64,000 bases of DNA from Enteractinococcus coprophilus (GTDB taxonomy: Bacteria > Actinomycetota > Actinomycetes > Actinomycetales > Micrococcaceae). The notes beneath the pieces are model-generated. The model was not told where the DNA came from. It ran no database searches and was given only the letters and a program-made list of their open reading frames with translations. The position numbers were made by a program, and so were the translations under genes. The stretch is taken from the NCBI RefSeq assembly GCF_006716305.1, contig NZ_VFOU01000001.1, positions 966,804-1,030,803 of the forward strand. Direction: 5' to 3'. Positions 16,761 through 26,128 of this stretch are shown in pieces; the first letter of the stretch is position 1; each line of letters starts with the position of its first letter.

Positions 16761-17870
16761 TTACTGATCAGTTGGCGGCGGAGCGGGCACCCGCACCTGT
16801 AATGATCGCGGAATGGCCTCGGCCATAATCTCTTTGGTCTTAGGGATCGGATCCCCATCAATTTGGGCCACCAGTGGCTCTTCGAACACCATCTTGCAGG
16901 TACGCGTTGGAAACGTCGTCACCCGCGTGGTTTTTTGTTTCGGGACCAGGGCGGCCGCGGCCACTTGAATCCAATCCACGAGGTTGCGCGGATCTAACAG
17001 CGCCACATCTAGTAGTCCGTCGTCGATGACGGCTTCGGGCACCATATTGAACCCTCCGGTGAGGATCCCGCAATTGGCAAGCATGGCTGAACGCACCCGA
17101 TACCGTCTCGGTTCGCCGTCCTGAGCCGTGACCGTGACCGTGTGGTGTTTGCCGCGCAGCTTCCGCACGCCTGCCTCGGTGTAGGCCAGCCAACCCGCCG
17201 CAGCTTTCAGCCGATCTGAGGTGGAGTGCATGATCTCAGCATCGAATCCGGCCCCGGCAATCACCGTCGACACTAGATTATCCTGCGTATCATCCTCGTA
17301 GACCACGTCCAAGGAGACCACATCGATCGAACGTACCGTGCCGTTAAAAGCGATGTAAATGCATTCTTGAACGTCGTTGAACGGCAACTCCAGATTCCGG
17401 GCCAACAAATTGCCGGTGCCGGTGGGAATGATCGCCAGCTGCACATCGGTGTTGACTAATACCTTCGCTGCCGCGCGCACCGTGCCGTCACCTCCGGCAA
17501 CCAAGACCAGCTGAGCGCCGTCGTCCACGGCCTGCTGCACGGCAGACAAACCGGAATCCTCCAGCGTTGTTTCATAAAATTTCGGCTCCGGCAGCCCAAA
17601 GAGTCGACATGCTTGAGCCACCAACGGCACCGCTTGGTCCGAAGCCGCCTTCGACGGGTTATAGACCAGAGCGACTCGATTTGGCACCCCTAATCTCGAG
17701 GCGACCTGCGGCAACTCATAAGCTTGAGATAACTGGTCCGATAGGTCCCGACTGACTGCCTCCGCACGGTGTGCGCGGTCGCGGGCTTTGCGCCAGGCCA
17801 CCAGCGCGATGATTGCCCCAACCATGGCGCACACGGCTACCACCAGCAGCACAATCGTTAACGGGGTCAT
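16761..17870 (-). CDS. Diacylglycerol/sphingosine kinase-family lipid kinase
   Basis: This 369-residue protein has an N-terminal transmembrane segment (PLTIVLLVVAVCAMVGAIIALVA is the hydrophobic core, about 3-25), followed by a DAGK catalytic domain: VALVYNPSKA, VLVAGGDGTVRAAAKVL (the GGDGT nucleotide-binding motif) and IIPTGTGNLLARNLELP. The family phosphorylates diacylglycerol or related lipids; the exact lipid is unknown. The membrane anchor suits a lipid substrate. It is divergent from serS with 44 bases between the starts. The order pheA - DAGK - serS - HAD is one I recall from other Micrococcales. Confidence 0.9.
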   Translation of the reverse strand: MTPLTIVLLVVAVCAMVGAIIALVAWRKARDRAHRAEAVSRDLSDQLSQAYELPQVASRLGVPNRVALVYNPSKAASDQAVPLVAQACRLFGLPEPKFYETTLEDSGLSAVQQAVDDGAQLVLVAGGDGTVRAAAKVLVNTDVQLAIIPTGTGNLLARNLELPFNDVQECIYIAFNGTVRSIDVVSLDVVYEDDTQDNLVSTVIAGAGFDAEIMHSTSDRLKAAAGWLAYTEAGVRKLRGKHHTVTVTAQDGEPRRYRVRSAMLANCGILTGGFNMVPEAVIDDGLLDVALLDPRNLVDWIQVAAAALVPKQKTTRVTTFPTRTCKMVFEEPLVAQIDGDPIPKTKEIMAEAIPRSLQVRVPAPPPTDQ

Positions 17871-17914
17871 GTCAACAAGTGTAGGTTACAGCCGGCTCGG
17901 GTAGGCTGAAGCAT

Positions 17915-19195
17915 GTGATTGACGTAAAGCATCTTGCCGAAAACCCTGAACTATACCGCGCCTCGCAGCGAGCTCGTGGAGCCGACGAGTCGCTGGTTGA
18001 TCAGATCATCGCCGCTGACGCCGAACGCCGCGCCGCCCGGCAGGCTTTCGAGAACCTGCGCGCCGAGCAAAAAGTCTTCTCCAAGAAGATTGGCCCGGCC
18101 AAAGGCGACGAGAAAAAAGCCCTGCTGGACCAAGCTAAAGAGCTCGCGGCTAACGTGAAAGCTGCCGAAGCCGAAGCGGACACCAAAAACCAGCTGCTCG
18201 AAGACCTCAATAATGTGTTCCCCAACCTCATCATCGAAGGCATCCCTTCGGGTGGGGAAGAGAACTTTGCAGTACTCAAGACAGTAGGCGACGTCCCAGC
18301 ATTTGATTTTCAGCCCCGCGATCACCTGGAACTGGGCGAAATGCTGGGCGCCATCGACATGGAACGCGGCGCCAAAGTCTCCGGCTCGCGCTTCTACTTC
18401 CTCAAAGGCGTTGGCGCTCAGTTAGAGATGGCGCTCACCCAGATGGGGATGGCCCAAGCCGCTGAGGCCGGGTTTACTCCGATCATCACCCCCACCCTGG
18501 TACGCCCAGAAATCATGAACGGCACCGGGTTTAATGTCGAACACGACGACGAAATTTACCGGATCGAAAAAGACGATCTCTACCTGGTCGGCACCTCCGA
18601 AGTCGCGCTGGCCGGCTACTATGCTGACGAAATTATTGACCTGAGTGACGGGCCGGTTCGCTTCGCCGGATACTCGACCTGCTACCGTCGCGAAGCCGGC
18701 GCTGCCGGCAAAGACACCCGGGGCATCATCCGGGTCCACCAGTTCAATAAACTGGAAATGTTCATCTACACCACCCCGGAAGAGGCCGAAGCAGAACACG
18801 AACGCCTGCTGGCTTGGGAAGAAGAGATGCTCGCCAAAATCGAGGTCCCCTACCGGGTCATCGATACCGCCGCCGGCGACCTCGGCCCCTCGGCTGCACG
18901 CAAATTTGACTGCGAAGCCTGGGTACCAACCCAAGACGCCTACCGCGAGCTCACCTCGACCTCTAACTGCACGACCTTCCAAGCCCGCCGCCACAATGTG
19001 CGTGAACGCTTATACAACGACGACGGTTCCAGAGCCGGTACCCGGATTGCCGCGACACTTAACGGCACCCTGGCTACCACCCGCTGGCTGGTCGCTATTT
19101 TGGAAAACCACCAAAATGAAGACGGCTCGGTCAACGTACCCAAAGCCCTGCAGCCCTACATGGGTGGCAAGACCGTGCTGGAGCCCATCGCCTAG
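17915..19195 (+). CDS. serS: Seryl-tRNA synthetase
   Basis: This 426-residue class II synthetase charges tRNA-Ser. The N-terminal coiled-coil arm (about 30-100, rich in Lys/Glu/Ala) contacts the long variable arm of the tRNA. The catalytic core shows motif 2 ([18 protein letters not shown]) and motif 3 ([19 protein letters not shown]). The start is a GTG at 17915 ([15 protein letters not shown]); the preceding ATG at 17913 is out of frame. It has no riboswitch-like leader that I can see. A strong hairpin lies 31 bases after the stop. Confidence 0.96.
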   Translation: MIDVKHLAENPELYRASQRARGADESLVDQIIAADAERRAARQAFENLRAEQKVFSKKIGPAKGDEKKALLDQAKELAANVKAAEAEADTKNQLLEDLNNVFPNLIIEGIPSGGEENFAVLKTVGDVPAFDFQPRDHLELGEMLGAIDMERGAKVSGSRFYFLKGVGAQLEMALTQMGMAQAAEAGFTPIITPTLVRPEIMNGTGFNVEHDDEIYRIEKDDLYLVGTSEVALAGYYADEIIDLSDGPVRFAGYSTCYRREAGAAGKDTRGIIRVHQFNKLEMFIYTTPEEAEAEHERLLAWEEEMLAKIEVPYRVIDTAAGDLGPSAARKFDCEAWVPTQDAYRELTSTSNCTTFQARRHNVRERLYNDDGSRAGTRIAATLNGTLATTRWLVAILENHQNEDGSVNVPKALQPYMGGKTVLEPIA

Positions 19196-19225
19196 AAAGT
19201 ACGACAACCACAAGCTTTCAATCCG

Positions 19226-19268
19226 CCCAACAGGCCGATTCTGGCATTCTCAGAATTGGACTGTTGGG
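19226..19268. repeat. Long stem-loop after serS
   Basis: CCCAACAGGCCGATTCTG at 19226-19243 pairs with CAGAATTGGACTGTTGGG at 19251-19268: 17 of 18 positions pair (one G-A mismatch, one G-U), with a seven-base loop. No T run follows on either strand, so it is not a typical intrinsic terminator. It may protect the serS message end or end it by another route. Confidence 0.6.
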
Positions 19269-19376
19269 TGTTCGTGTCGGCTGGCCGCCAGGGAATATGC
19301 GGGTGTTTACTGTCAAGTTCTGCCGAATTTGTCACTGGTTCATCACAGCGTTGCTCGACATGGTTGACTAGTGGGC

Positions 19377-20168
19377 ATGAAGAAAAAGATGGTCTGTTTA
19401 GACGTAGACGGCACGATCGTGGATTTCGATGGCCACATGTACCCAGAAGTGCGTGCCGAAATCATTAATGTCATGGAAGCCGGTCACCACGTGCTGATCG
19501 CCACCGGCCGGGCTTTCCACGCTACCTTGCCCATTATTCGCGACATCGGCCTGCACTGCGGTTATTCAGTGTGTTCAAACGGTGGGGTCGCCTTGCGCTT
19601 GGACCCAGAACTCGACGAAGGCTTTGAGGTCGTTGCCCGCAGTACGTTCGACCCGTCATCGGTGTTAGAGAAACTGCGCGACCGCGTCCCGACAGCTCGA
19701 TTCGCTATCGAGGACGACCAAGGTAACTACCTGTCTACCGAGCGTTTCCAAGACTTTAGCTTCGGCGTCCAAGCTACCGGTGTGACCTTCGAAGAACTCC
19801 AGGAAACCACAGCAGTGCGTCTTGTGGTCTTCTCGCAGAGTGCTTCGACCCGCGAGTTCGCCTCTGCTATCGAATCCTTGGGATTGCAAGGCATCACCTA
19901 CTCCGTAGGGTATAACGCCTGGCTTGATGTGGCTGGTGCCGGCGTGACCAAAGCCTCTGGTCTTGAAGCTCTACGCCAGGTATTGCATGTTGATCGAGCG
20001 GATACTGTAGCCATCGGTGATGGCTTCAACGATGTTGAGATGCTGGAATGGGCGGGTCGAGGCGTGGCCATGGGCCAAGCACCAGCCGAAGTCAAACACG
20101 TGGCAGACGAAATCACCGGCACCGTCCACGAGGGCGGCCTGGCCACCGTGTTGCGCACCCTGCACTAA
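19377..20168 (+). CDS. HAD superfamily phosphatase, Cof type (second copy)
   Basis: This 263-residue protein has motif I VCLDVDGTIVDFDG, motif II LIATGRAF, a C2 cap, the Lys region VTKASGLEALRQVL and motif IV AIGDGFNDVEMLEWAGRGVAM. It belongs to the Cof group of sugar-phosphate and cofactor phosphatases; the substrate is unknown. The ATG at 19377 is chosen over the GTG at 19371; neither has a clear ribosome binding site. It follows serS by 180 bases, with a strong hairpin between, so it may have its own promoter. Confidence 0.87.
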   Translation: MKKKMVCLDVDGTIVDFDGHMYPEVRAEIINVMEAGHHVLIATGRAFHATLPIIRDIGLHCGYSVCSNGGVALRLDPELDEGFEVVARSTFDPSSVLEKLRDRVPTARFAIEDDQGNYLSTERFQDFSFGVQATGVTFEELQETTAVRLVVFSQSASTREFASAIESLGLQGITYSVGYNAWLDVAGAGVTKASGLEALRQVLHVDRADTVAIGDGFNDVEMLEWAGRGVAMGQAPAEVKHVADEITGTVHEGGLATVLRTLH

Positions 20169-20222
20169 AGGCCAGTGGTTGCTAAGAAAAACCCCGAGCC
20201 CAGCTAGTGGCGAGCGTTGACG

Positions 20223-20861
20223 CTATATCCCACTATTGGATTGGATGTTCACGGCGGCGTCGGTCTGATCTAACAGCAGGCTGACTGCACTACGCACTTC
20301 GTGTTCGGTGTTATACAGCGATCGCTTGATGGCTTGCGATACCGCCTGCACCGTCATGCCAAGTTCGTGAGCCACCCGACGCTGTTGGCCGCGAACTCCC
20401 GGATCAAGTCGATCCAAGACCGCCCATTCAGCGTCCGAACGCCGAGACACGATATGCCCGAGTAGCTGCAAGACACTTTGGGCGTGTTTACCCAACTGGG
20501 TTTGTTCGACACCACGCGGGGGCTTGGCCGCTTCAACGCGCAACGGCACCAACTGGCCTTGTTTGGCAGCCAGAGCAACAGCCAAGTCGGCGGCTCGGAC
20601 ACCGGAGCCTGTCAGCTGATCTTCGTGCTCGGTTGCAGACCCCACGCCGATTCCCACATTCCACGTACCTAACCGCATCGCATACAACGCGGTTTCAACG
20701 ACCTGGGGGGCCGCAGAAAATACCTGGCAATACGCCATCGGATCTGGGGACCGAGAACCGGACAGTTCTACCCCGAGGTGCTGTTGAATATCCTGGTGAA
20801 ATTCTGTGGCACGGCGTTCACTGGGTTCCACGGAACGCTGGGTCATGGTCACAACAAACAT
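20223..20861 (-). CDS. SatD-like protein with C-terminal helix-turn-helix
   Basis: This 212-residue protein starts at an ATG with GGATGG just upstream. The N-terminal part (FVVTMTQRSVEPSERRATEF, LYAMRLGTWNVGIGVG) resembles the SatD-like domain, possibly nucleotide- or ligand-binding. The C-terminal part has a helix-turn-helix-like RRVAHELGMTVQAVSQAIKRSLY. I recall comparable uncharacterized proteins in many actinobacteria. It may be a transcription factor, but no target is known. It converges on the HAD gene and lies before ppa on the same strand, separated by a hairpin. Confidence 0.65.
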   Translation of the reverse strand: MFVVTMTQRSVEPSERRATEFHQDIQQHLGVELSGSRSPDPMAYCQVFSAAPQVVETALYAMRLGTWNVGIGVGSATEHEDQLTGSGVRAADLAVALAAKQGQLVPLRVEAAKPPRGVEQTQLGKHAQSVLQLLGHIVSRRSDAEWAVLDRLDPGVRGQQRRVAHELGMTVQAVSQAIKRSLYNTEHEVRSAVSLLLDQTDAAVNIQSNSGI

Positions 20862-20957
20862 ATGTCCATCCTTGCACGCAGACGGGATCGAAGGCGAGAC
20901 AACTCAAGTGATTGTGGGTGACATAGGGCAGTGATGCTCGTTGTGGAAAACGACGAA

Positions 20958-20985
20958 ACGCCGTAAGAAGGGATTCTCACGGCGT
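20958..20985 (-). terminator. Probable terminator after ppa
   Basis: ACGCCGTAAGAA and TTCTCACGGCGT form a 12-pair arm with one imperfect position and a four-base loop. Read on the minus strand, it is followed by TTTCGTCGTTTTCC. It lies about 100 bases after the ppa stop. Confidence 0.5.
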
Positions 20986-21087
20986 TCGACGGCGTCTTCG
21001 ACGCGCAGAAGTTTTTGAATTACCTTATGGCGAAATTGCTCAAAGCCTGGCAGTTTTCAATAGATACCAGCAGATTTTGGTGTTGTT

Positions 21088-21567
21088 TTAGCCGTTAAAG
21101 CGATCGATCGACGCTTGCAGTTCGGCCTCAGCGGCGGCCCGGTCTTTCCACCCTTCAGCTTTTACCCATTTGCCTGGTTCGAGATCCTTGTAGCGAGTAA
21201 AGAAGTGTTCGATCTCTTTGATCAAGAACTCGTTGATATCTTCGAGCTCTTGGATGTGATCAAAGCGCGGGTCGGCTGGGACACACAGCAGCTTGTCGTC
21301 ACCGCCGCCGTCGTCGGTCATAGAAAACATGCCGATAGGGCGAGCTTCGACCACAACATTTGGCAACAGATCAAACCCAGGCAGGTAAACCAGCGCATCC
21401 AAGGGGTCACCATCTTCACCCAGGGTGTTATCGAAAAACCCGTAGTGGGTTGGGTATTCCATGGAGGTAAACAGGATGCGATCCAGGTGTAACCGGCCGG
21501 TTTCTTCGTTAATTTCGTATTTGACGCGTGAACCGGCAGGGATCTCAATGGTGACGTCGTGCTGCAT
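21088..21567 (-). CDS. ppa: Inorganic pyrophosphatase (family I)
   Basis: This 159-residue enzyme hydrolyses pyrophosphate to two phosphates. It shows the family I pattern: [19 protein letters not shown] at the N terminus, [19 protein letters not shown] with the metal-binding Asp cluster, and [29 protein letters not shown]. The ATG at 21567 is chosen because GGAGA precedes it and the protein then begins as the family does; the frame is open 18 codons further. It is divergent from dacB. Confidence 0.95.
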   Translation of the reverse strand: MQHDVTIEIPAGSRVKYEINEETGRLHLDRILFTSMEYPTHYGFFDNTLGEDGDPLDALVYLPGFDLLPNVVVEARPIGMFSMTDDGGGDDKLLCVPADPRFDHIQELEDINEFLIKEIEHFFTRYKDLEPGKWVKAEGWKDRAAAEAELQASIDRFNG

Positions 21568-21732
21568 TATTTCTCCATCTACTTGGCGGTAAGACTTGCC
21601 GCACCGAATGACTTGGGGCAAGCGTATGCTTGATCTAAGGTTATTACGTCCGCGGGTGAATAACCCAAAATGTGCTCAAAGGGTGCAGAACATTAAACAG
21701 GCTAACGCGAAACCAGTTGTTCAGGTGAAACC

Positions 21733-23286
21733 ATGATGGCAGCGAAATCTTCTGGACGGCGTGCCAGAACCGCCGCCTCCGGGCGTCATCGCTGGTTACC
21801 CTGGATCCTGGGACTCGTGCTTGGGCTCGTCGTCGGCGGTGGCATGACCTGGGTATATGCGCCACCCAATGCGGATGTCATCCGGGTGCAATCAGCCGAG
21901 TGGGTCCACCACATGCGTAACCTCGTCACCCCGGGGGCCAGCCCATCATCGACCAAAACCTCGGTCGATGACCCCAAGATTTATGCCCCCGTGCCCCTTG
22001 CCCTGCCGCCTGAAAACACCAGCGATCATGACCTTGTGGCCGATAACCTTGACCAACTGATCAACGTTAACGCGCCCATCCCGGAGCCAGGCCAGCTTGC
22101 TATCGCCCTGGACGAAGCAGTCGCGAGACTGACCCTGAACCACCGGATGCTCGTTGTCGATGCTGCTACCGGCCGTGCCTTATATGACACCGGGGGCCAG
22201 GATCCGATTGTGCCTGCTTCCACCCTGAAACTGTTCACTGCTATCAGCGCGTTGCATCACCTGGACACCCACCATCGATTTACTACCTCCGCGAGTTATG
22301 ATCCGACGCAGGGCGTGACCCTGATCGGCGGGGGAGACGGGCTGTTATCGAACGGTGCCAGCACCGGTGAAACTGTTGGTTATGCCGGGTTGGCAGATTT
22401 AGCCAATGCCACGTGGGAGGCCATTGAACACGATGTGCCTCAAGGTGACGTCGTCGACGTCCGAGTGGATGTCTCCCGATACGCTGAGCCATTTGTTCAC
22501 CCCAGCTGGACCGAAGGGTTGATGACCAGCGGTTGGGTTTCTCCCGTCTACCCGCTCAATACCTGGGGCGGATTTGTAGCCGACCCGCAACTCACCAGCG
22601 ATGCAGTAGCCGACGGGGCCGCCTACGCCGGCGCCGCCTTCGCCCAGCGTTTGACCGAAGCAGCTACCCAAGCCGGATACGACGTCGAATTTTCCAATGC
22701 TGGACGCACGATGGAACCCTCCGGGGCAGAACCGGTAGCCAGTGTGCGTTCCGCAACGCTGGGTGAACAGTTGCAATTTGCCATGAAACAATCCAACAAC
22801 ATGCTGTTTGAGATGTTTGGTCGGGAAGCAGCACTTGCAGCCGAAGCAAGCCCAGACTTCAATGGTTCCACAACCACCACCCTCAACACGCTGCAAGAGC
22901 TGGGACTCAACGTCGAACACCTGCACTTTGTCGATAACAGTGGGCTATCACCAAACAGTCGAGCCACCCTGGACGCCACCGTGCAACTGTACGAACACAT
23001 GTTAACCGAAGAACCATACCGGCCAATTTTCCAAACCCTCACCATCGCTGGTTACGACGGGACAATGCGTAACCGGATGACTGAAGCACCATACTCGGGC
23101 GTGGTACGTTCTAAAACCGGCACGCTTGACATCGCAAGTTCCAACGCCGGGTCTACCGTCACCGCAGACGGCCGCACCCTATGGTTTGCCATCAACACCA
23201 CTGGCGCTGACGGAGATTATGCAGCAGCCCGAACAGAACAAGACCACCTTGCCGAGGTACTAACCGACTGCGGATGCAGCAAGTGA
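21733..23286 (+). CDS. dacB: D-alanyl-D-alanine carboxypeptidase/endopeptidase (PBP4, DacB type)
   Basis: This 517-residue protein has an N-terminal membrane segment (about 21-40) and an extracellular linker, then a class C penicillin-binding fold. Active-site motifs are SxxK at Ser163-Lys166 (PASTLKLFTA), SxN at Ser354-Asn356 (MKQSNNMLFEMFG) and KTG at Lys461 (VRSKTGTLDIA). It trims D-Ala from peptidoglycan stem peptides. It heads the run dacB - zincin - tilS - hpt, as in other actinobacteria, with only a short gap to the next gene. Confidence 0.93.
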   Translation: MMAAKSSGRRARTAASGRHRWLPWILGLVLGLVVGGGMTWVYAPPNADVIRVQSAEWVHHMRNLVTPGASPSSTKTSVDDPKIYAPVPLALPPENTSDHDLVADNLDQLINVNAPIPEPGQLAIALDEAVARLTLNHRMLVVDAATGRALYDTGGQDPIVPASTLKLFTAISALHHLDTHHRFTTSASYDPTQGVTLIGGGDGLLSNGASTGETVGYAGLADLANATWEAIEHDVPQGDVVDVRVDVSRYAEPFVHPSWTEGLMTSGWVSPVYPLNTWGGFVADPQLTSDAVADGAAYAGAAFAQRLTEAATQAGYDVEFSNAGRTMEPSGAEPVASVRSATLGEQLQFAMKQSNNMLFEMFGREAALAAEASPDFNGSTTTTLNTLQELGLNVEHLHFVDNSGLSPNSRATLDATVQLYEHMLTEEPYRPIFQTLTIAGYDGTMRNRMTEAPYSGVVRSKTGTLDIASSNAGSTVTADGRTLWFAINTTGADGDYAAARTEQDHLAEVLTDCGCSK

Positions 23287-23334
23287 GTAACGACATCGTT
23301 GATCCAGTAGGGTTCAACATGAAGGGACACCGCC

Positions 23335-24357
23335 ATGCAAATTTTTAGTCAAAAGGTGGCAGCATCCACCGGACGCAACCTTGTGCCACCCGGACCCCGA
23401 GTTCCCGCCACCGACGCCATCATTGAAACCGAAGCGCTCCGCGCCGCTGCATACGCCGCCGCAGAGCACGTGGCGACTCTGAGTAAGCTCTCCGCCGTTG
23501 AACACTGGGCCAGTGAACCTATCGATGCCGACGTCGAAGTCCTCGTGGTGGATCGCCCCGGCTGGATCACCGCAAACTCGCACTCGCTTCAGGTCATGCT
23601 CGAACCAGCATTTCAGCGGCTCAGCCAAGTCAGCGAAAGCCTGGTGAAAAGCCTCGGTTCAGACGCCACCGCAGGTTTCTCCGGCGCCCAAGTAGGTGCG
23701 GTGCTAGCATTCTTATCCACCAAGATTTTAGGCCAGTTTGAGCCCTACGCCGCCCAAGCTGCCGGTGGAGACGCTAAACCCCGACTGATGCTTGTGGCAC
23801 CCAACGTCATGATGATCCGGGACGAACTCAAACTCGACCCCGAAGACTTCAGATTTTGGGTTAGCCTGCACGAACTGACACACGTGGCCCAATTCGCCCA
23901 GGCCCCGTGGCTGTCGCAGCACATCTTGGACATCGCAACCGACTTTTTGCTAACCAGTATCCTGCCGGAGTCCGAAAACCAGCTCACCGCGCCGCAGAAG
24001 GCTGCGAAAGCCAAGAAACTCGAATCCCAGATCACCGGGGTCATGTCACTGCTGGAAGGTCATGCCAACGTCATCATGGACGCCGTCGATCGGAAGCTGG
24101 TGCCCAGCGTGCGTGTGATCCGTAAGCGCTTCGACGAACGCTCAGCGAACCACAACTGGCTAGCGCACTTATTGCGCAAACTCTTTGGACTGGATGCCAA
24201 AGCAAAGCAGTACAAGCAGGGCCAAGCATTTGTTGCAGCGGTGATTGACCGCGTGGGGATGGAACAATTCAACATCGTCTGGGATGCACCAGAAAATCTT
24301 CCGTCCATGGATGAACTGACCGATGCTGATGCTTGGGTTGCCCGCGTCTTCAAGTAG
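23335..24357 (+). CDS. Zinc-dependent metalloprotease-like protein (Zincin_2 family)
   Basis: This 340-residue protein carries a zinc-binding HELTH at His179-His183 (SLHELTHVAQFAQAPWL), followed by a conserved second helix (MSLLEGHANVIMDAVDRKLVP) that gives further ligands. It belongs to the actinobacterial family once called coenzyme F420 biosynthesis-associated, found between dacB and tilS. Its substrate is unknown; the F420 link is by neighbourhood in other genomes and is not shown here. The start ATG is 49 bases after dacB; the next gene tilS begins eight bases after its stop. Confidence 0.88.
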   Translation: MQIFSQKVAASTGRNLVPPGPRVPATDAIIETEALRAAAYAAAEHVATLSKLSAVEHWASEPIDADVEVLVVDRPGWITANSHSLQVMLEPAFQRLSQVSESLVKSLGSDATAGFSGAQVGAVLAFLSTKILGQFEPYAAQAAGGDAKPRLMLVAPNVMMIRDELKLDPEDFRFWVSLHELTHVAQFAQAPWLSQHILDIATDFLLTSILPESENQLTAPQKAAKAKKLESQITGVMSLLEGHANVIMDAVDRKLVPSVRVIRKRFDERSANHNWLAHLLRKLFGLDAKAKQYKQGQAFVAAVIDRVGMEQFNIVWDAPENLPSMDELTDADAWVARVFK

Positions 24358-24365
24358 GCCATACT

Positions 24366-25484
24366 GTGAGCACTTCACCACCTGTTGACCCTCCACTGAG
24401 CGGACCGGACGCCTGGCCGCCAAGCAGTGCCTGGCCGGCTGCAGTCCATTCAGGTGTGAAGGCGCTAAGAGCCCTGGTGGACGGTTGGAGCGCATCGCAA
24501 GACCAACCTATCTTGGTGGGGGTTTCTGGTGGGGCAGATTCGATGGCTTTAGCGGCGCTCGCCGCTGAGACGCAACGCACTACTGGGCTGACATTCGGAG
24601 CATTGATTTTCGATCACCAGCTGCAAGAGATCACCGCACAGGTAGCCCACCAAGCTGCCCGCAGTTGTACGGTGATGGGTTTACAACCCGTTATGCTGCG
24701 GAAATTGACGGTAGTCTCCGGTAGGGATGGCCTTGAAGCGGCAGCTCGGCAGGCACGCTACGACGCGTTCGTACAGTGTGCCCACGAAATTCAAGCGGCA
24801 GGCGTATTAACAGCGCACACTGCTAACGACCAAGCCGAACAGGTGCTTTTAGGGCTTTCCCGGGGTTCCGGATTGCGCTCCATTGCGGGCATTCGTAAAC
24901 AACGCACCCATGACGCACCCGGTTATGCGCCGGTACGCATCGGGCGACCGTTGCTGGAGCTGACCCGCGAAGCTACAGAACGTATTTGCGCTTGGGCCGG
25001 CATCCGGTATTTCGAAGATCCCATGAATCGAGATGACGCTATCGCCAGGATTCGGGTGCGGAGGCATCTGCTGCCGGCACTTGTGAATCCCAGCACTGGG
25101 CTGGGGCCGGGAGTGTTTTCCGGTTTGGTTACCACAGCAAGCTTGGCAGCCGATGATGCCGCAGTTTTAGAAGACATCGCCGATGCAACCTACCGCGAGC
25201 TAGTCATTGAAGAACCTCATCAGCTGAGCTTCTCGTTGAAAGCCCTGCAACGGTTGCCACCCGCTATCTTGCGACGGGTCATCGCTATTGCAGTACAACA
25301 TTTTGGGGCGCCTCAACCCAGTTTTGAGCGGTTAGCAGCCATCCAGGAACTGGTGTTCCCACCGCTGGGCAGGTCCTCGTCTTCCGGCCCGATCCAATTG
25401 GAGGGCCATGTGAGTCTTTACCGCAAAAAAGGCGATGAAGAATATGCAAAACTATTAGTCATCCCCTCATACCCGAGGGACTAA
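24366..25484 (+). CDS. tilS: tRNA(Ile)-lysidine synthetase
   Basis: This 372-residue enzyme makes lysidine at the wobble position of the CAU-anticodon tRNA-Ile. The N-type ATPase PP-loop is VGVSGGADSMALAALA; further motifs are LIFDHQLQE, AARQARYDAF and LTAHTANDQAEQVLLGLSRGSGL, followed by the conserved RPLLELTREA. The start is the GTG at 24366, close behind the zincin stop; the frame is open upstream. The C-terminal substrate domain is short, as in other actinobacteria. Confidence 0.93.
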   Translation: MSTSPPVDPPLSGPDAWPPSSAWPAAVHSGVKALRALVDGWSASQDQPILVGVSGGADSMALAALAAETQRTTGLTFGALIFDHQLQEITAQVAHQAARSCTVMGLQPVMLRKLTVVSGRDGLEAAARQARYDAFVQCAHEIQAAGVLTAHTANDQAEQVLLGLSRGSGLRSIAGIRKQRTHDAPGYAPVRIGRPLLELTREATERICAWAGIRYFEDPMNRDDAIARIRVRRHLLPALVNPSTGLGPGVFSGLVTTASLAADDAAVLEDIADATYRELVIEEPHQLSFSLKALQRLPPAILRRVIAIAVQHFGAPQPSFERLAAIQELVFPPLGRSSSSGPIQLEGHVSLYRKKGDEEYAKLLVIPSYPRD

Positions 25485-25506
25485 CCTGACCTAACGAGGA
25501 GTGACC

Positions 25507-26058
25507 ATGAAGGCCGAAGACGTTGCAGGCGATTTGGAGTCAGTATTACTGACTCGCGAAGAGATTGATGACATTGTCCAGGACCTGGCGGTGCAGATCG
25601 ATCGCGATTACGAAGGCAAAGATATTCTGCTGGTGGGCGTACTGAAAGGTGCGTTGATGATCATGGCGGATCTCTCTCGAGCGCTGCGCTCCAACGTCAC
25701 CATCGATTTCATGGCCGTCTCCTCCTACGGGTCAGGAACCAAGTCTTCTGGCGTTGTCCGAATCCTGAAAGACCTTGAAGAAGATCTCATGGGACGCCAT
25801 GTCCTGATTGTGGAAGATATCGTCGACTCGGGTCTGACCTTGTCTTGGTTGAAGACTAACTTGGAATCGCGTGGTCCTGCCTCCGTTGAGATTGTCACGT
25901 TGTTCCGCAAACCTGAGGCACTTGCTGTCGACATTGATGTGAAATACATTGGGCGCGACATTCCCAACAAGTTTGTCGTTGGGTACGGTCTGGACTTCAG
26001 CCAGAAATATCGCAACCTGGATGTCTTGGCCACCTTGGCACCCCACGTCTACGAATAA
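25507..26058 (+). CDS. hpt: Hypoxanthine phosphoribosyltransferase
   Basis: This 183-residue enzyme salvages hypoxanthine and guanine with PRPP. The PRPP-binding loop is HVLIVEDIVDSGLTLSWL, and VGVLKGALMIMADLSRAL and DFMAVSSYGSGTKSSG are the other family hallmarks. AGGAG precedes the ATG at 25507 at good distance; a GTG six bases upstream is less well placed. In most relatives ftsH follows directly, but here a reversed HNH gene lies between. Confidence 0.95.
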   Translation: MKAEDVAGDLESVLLTREEIDDIVQDLAVQIDRDYEGKDILLVGVLKGALMIMADLSRALRSNVTIDFMAVSSYGSGTKSSGVVRILKDLEEDLMGRHVLIVEDIVDSGLTLSWLKTNLESRGPASVEIVTLFRKPEALAVDIDVKYIGRDIPNKFVVGYGLDFSQKYRNLDVLATLAPHVYE

Positions 26059-26074
26059 AACAACTTTCTCGCGT

Positions 26075-26109
26075 TCCCGGTGATGCCGTTAGGTGTGGCA
26101 CCACCGGGA
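26075..26109. terminator. Hairpin between convergent hpt and HNH genes
   Basis: TCCCGGTGATGCC at 26075-26087 pairs with GGCACCACCGGGA at 26097-26109 (12 of 13). On the minus strand a loose T-rich stretch follows (about 26055-26068). It may end transcription from both sides. Confidence 0.55.
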
Positions 26110-26128
26110 TGAGCGTGTCGGTGTGTGT

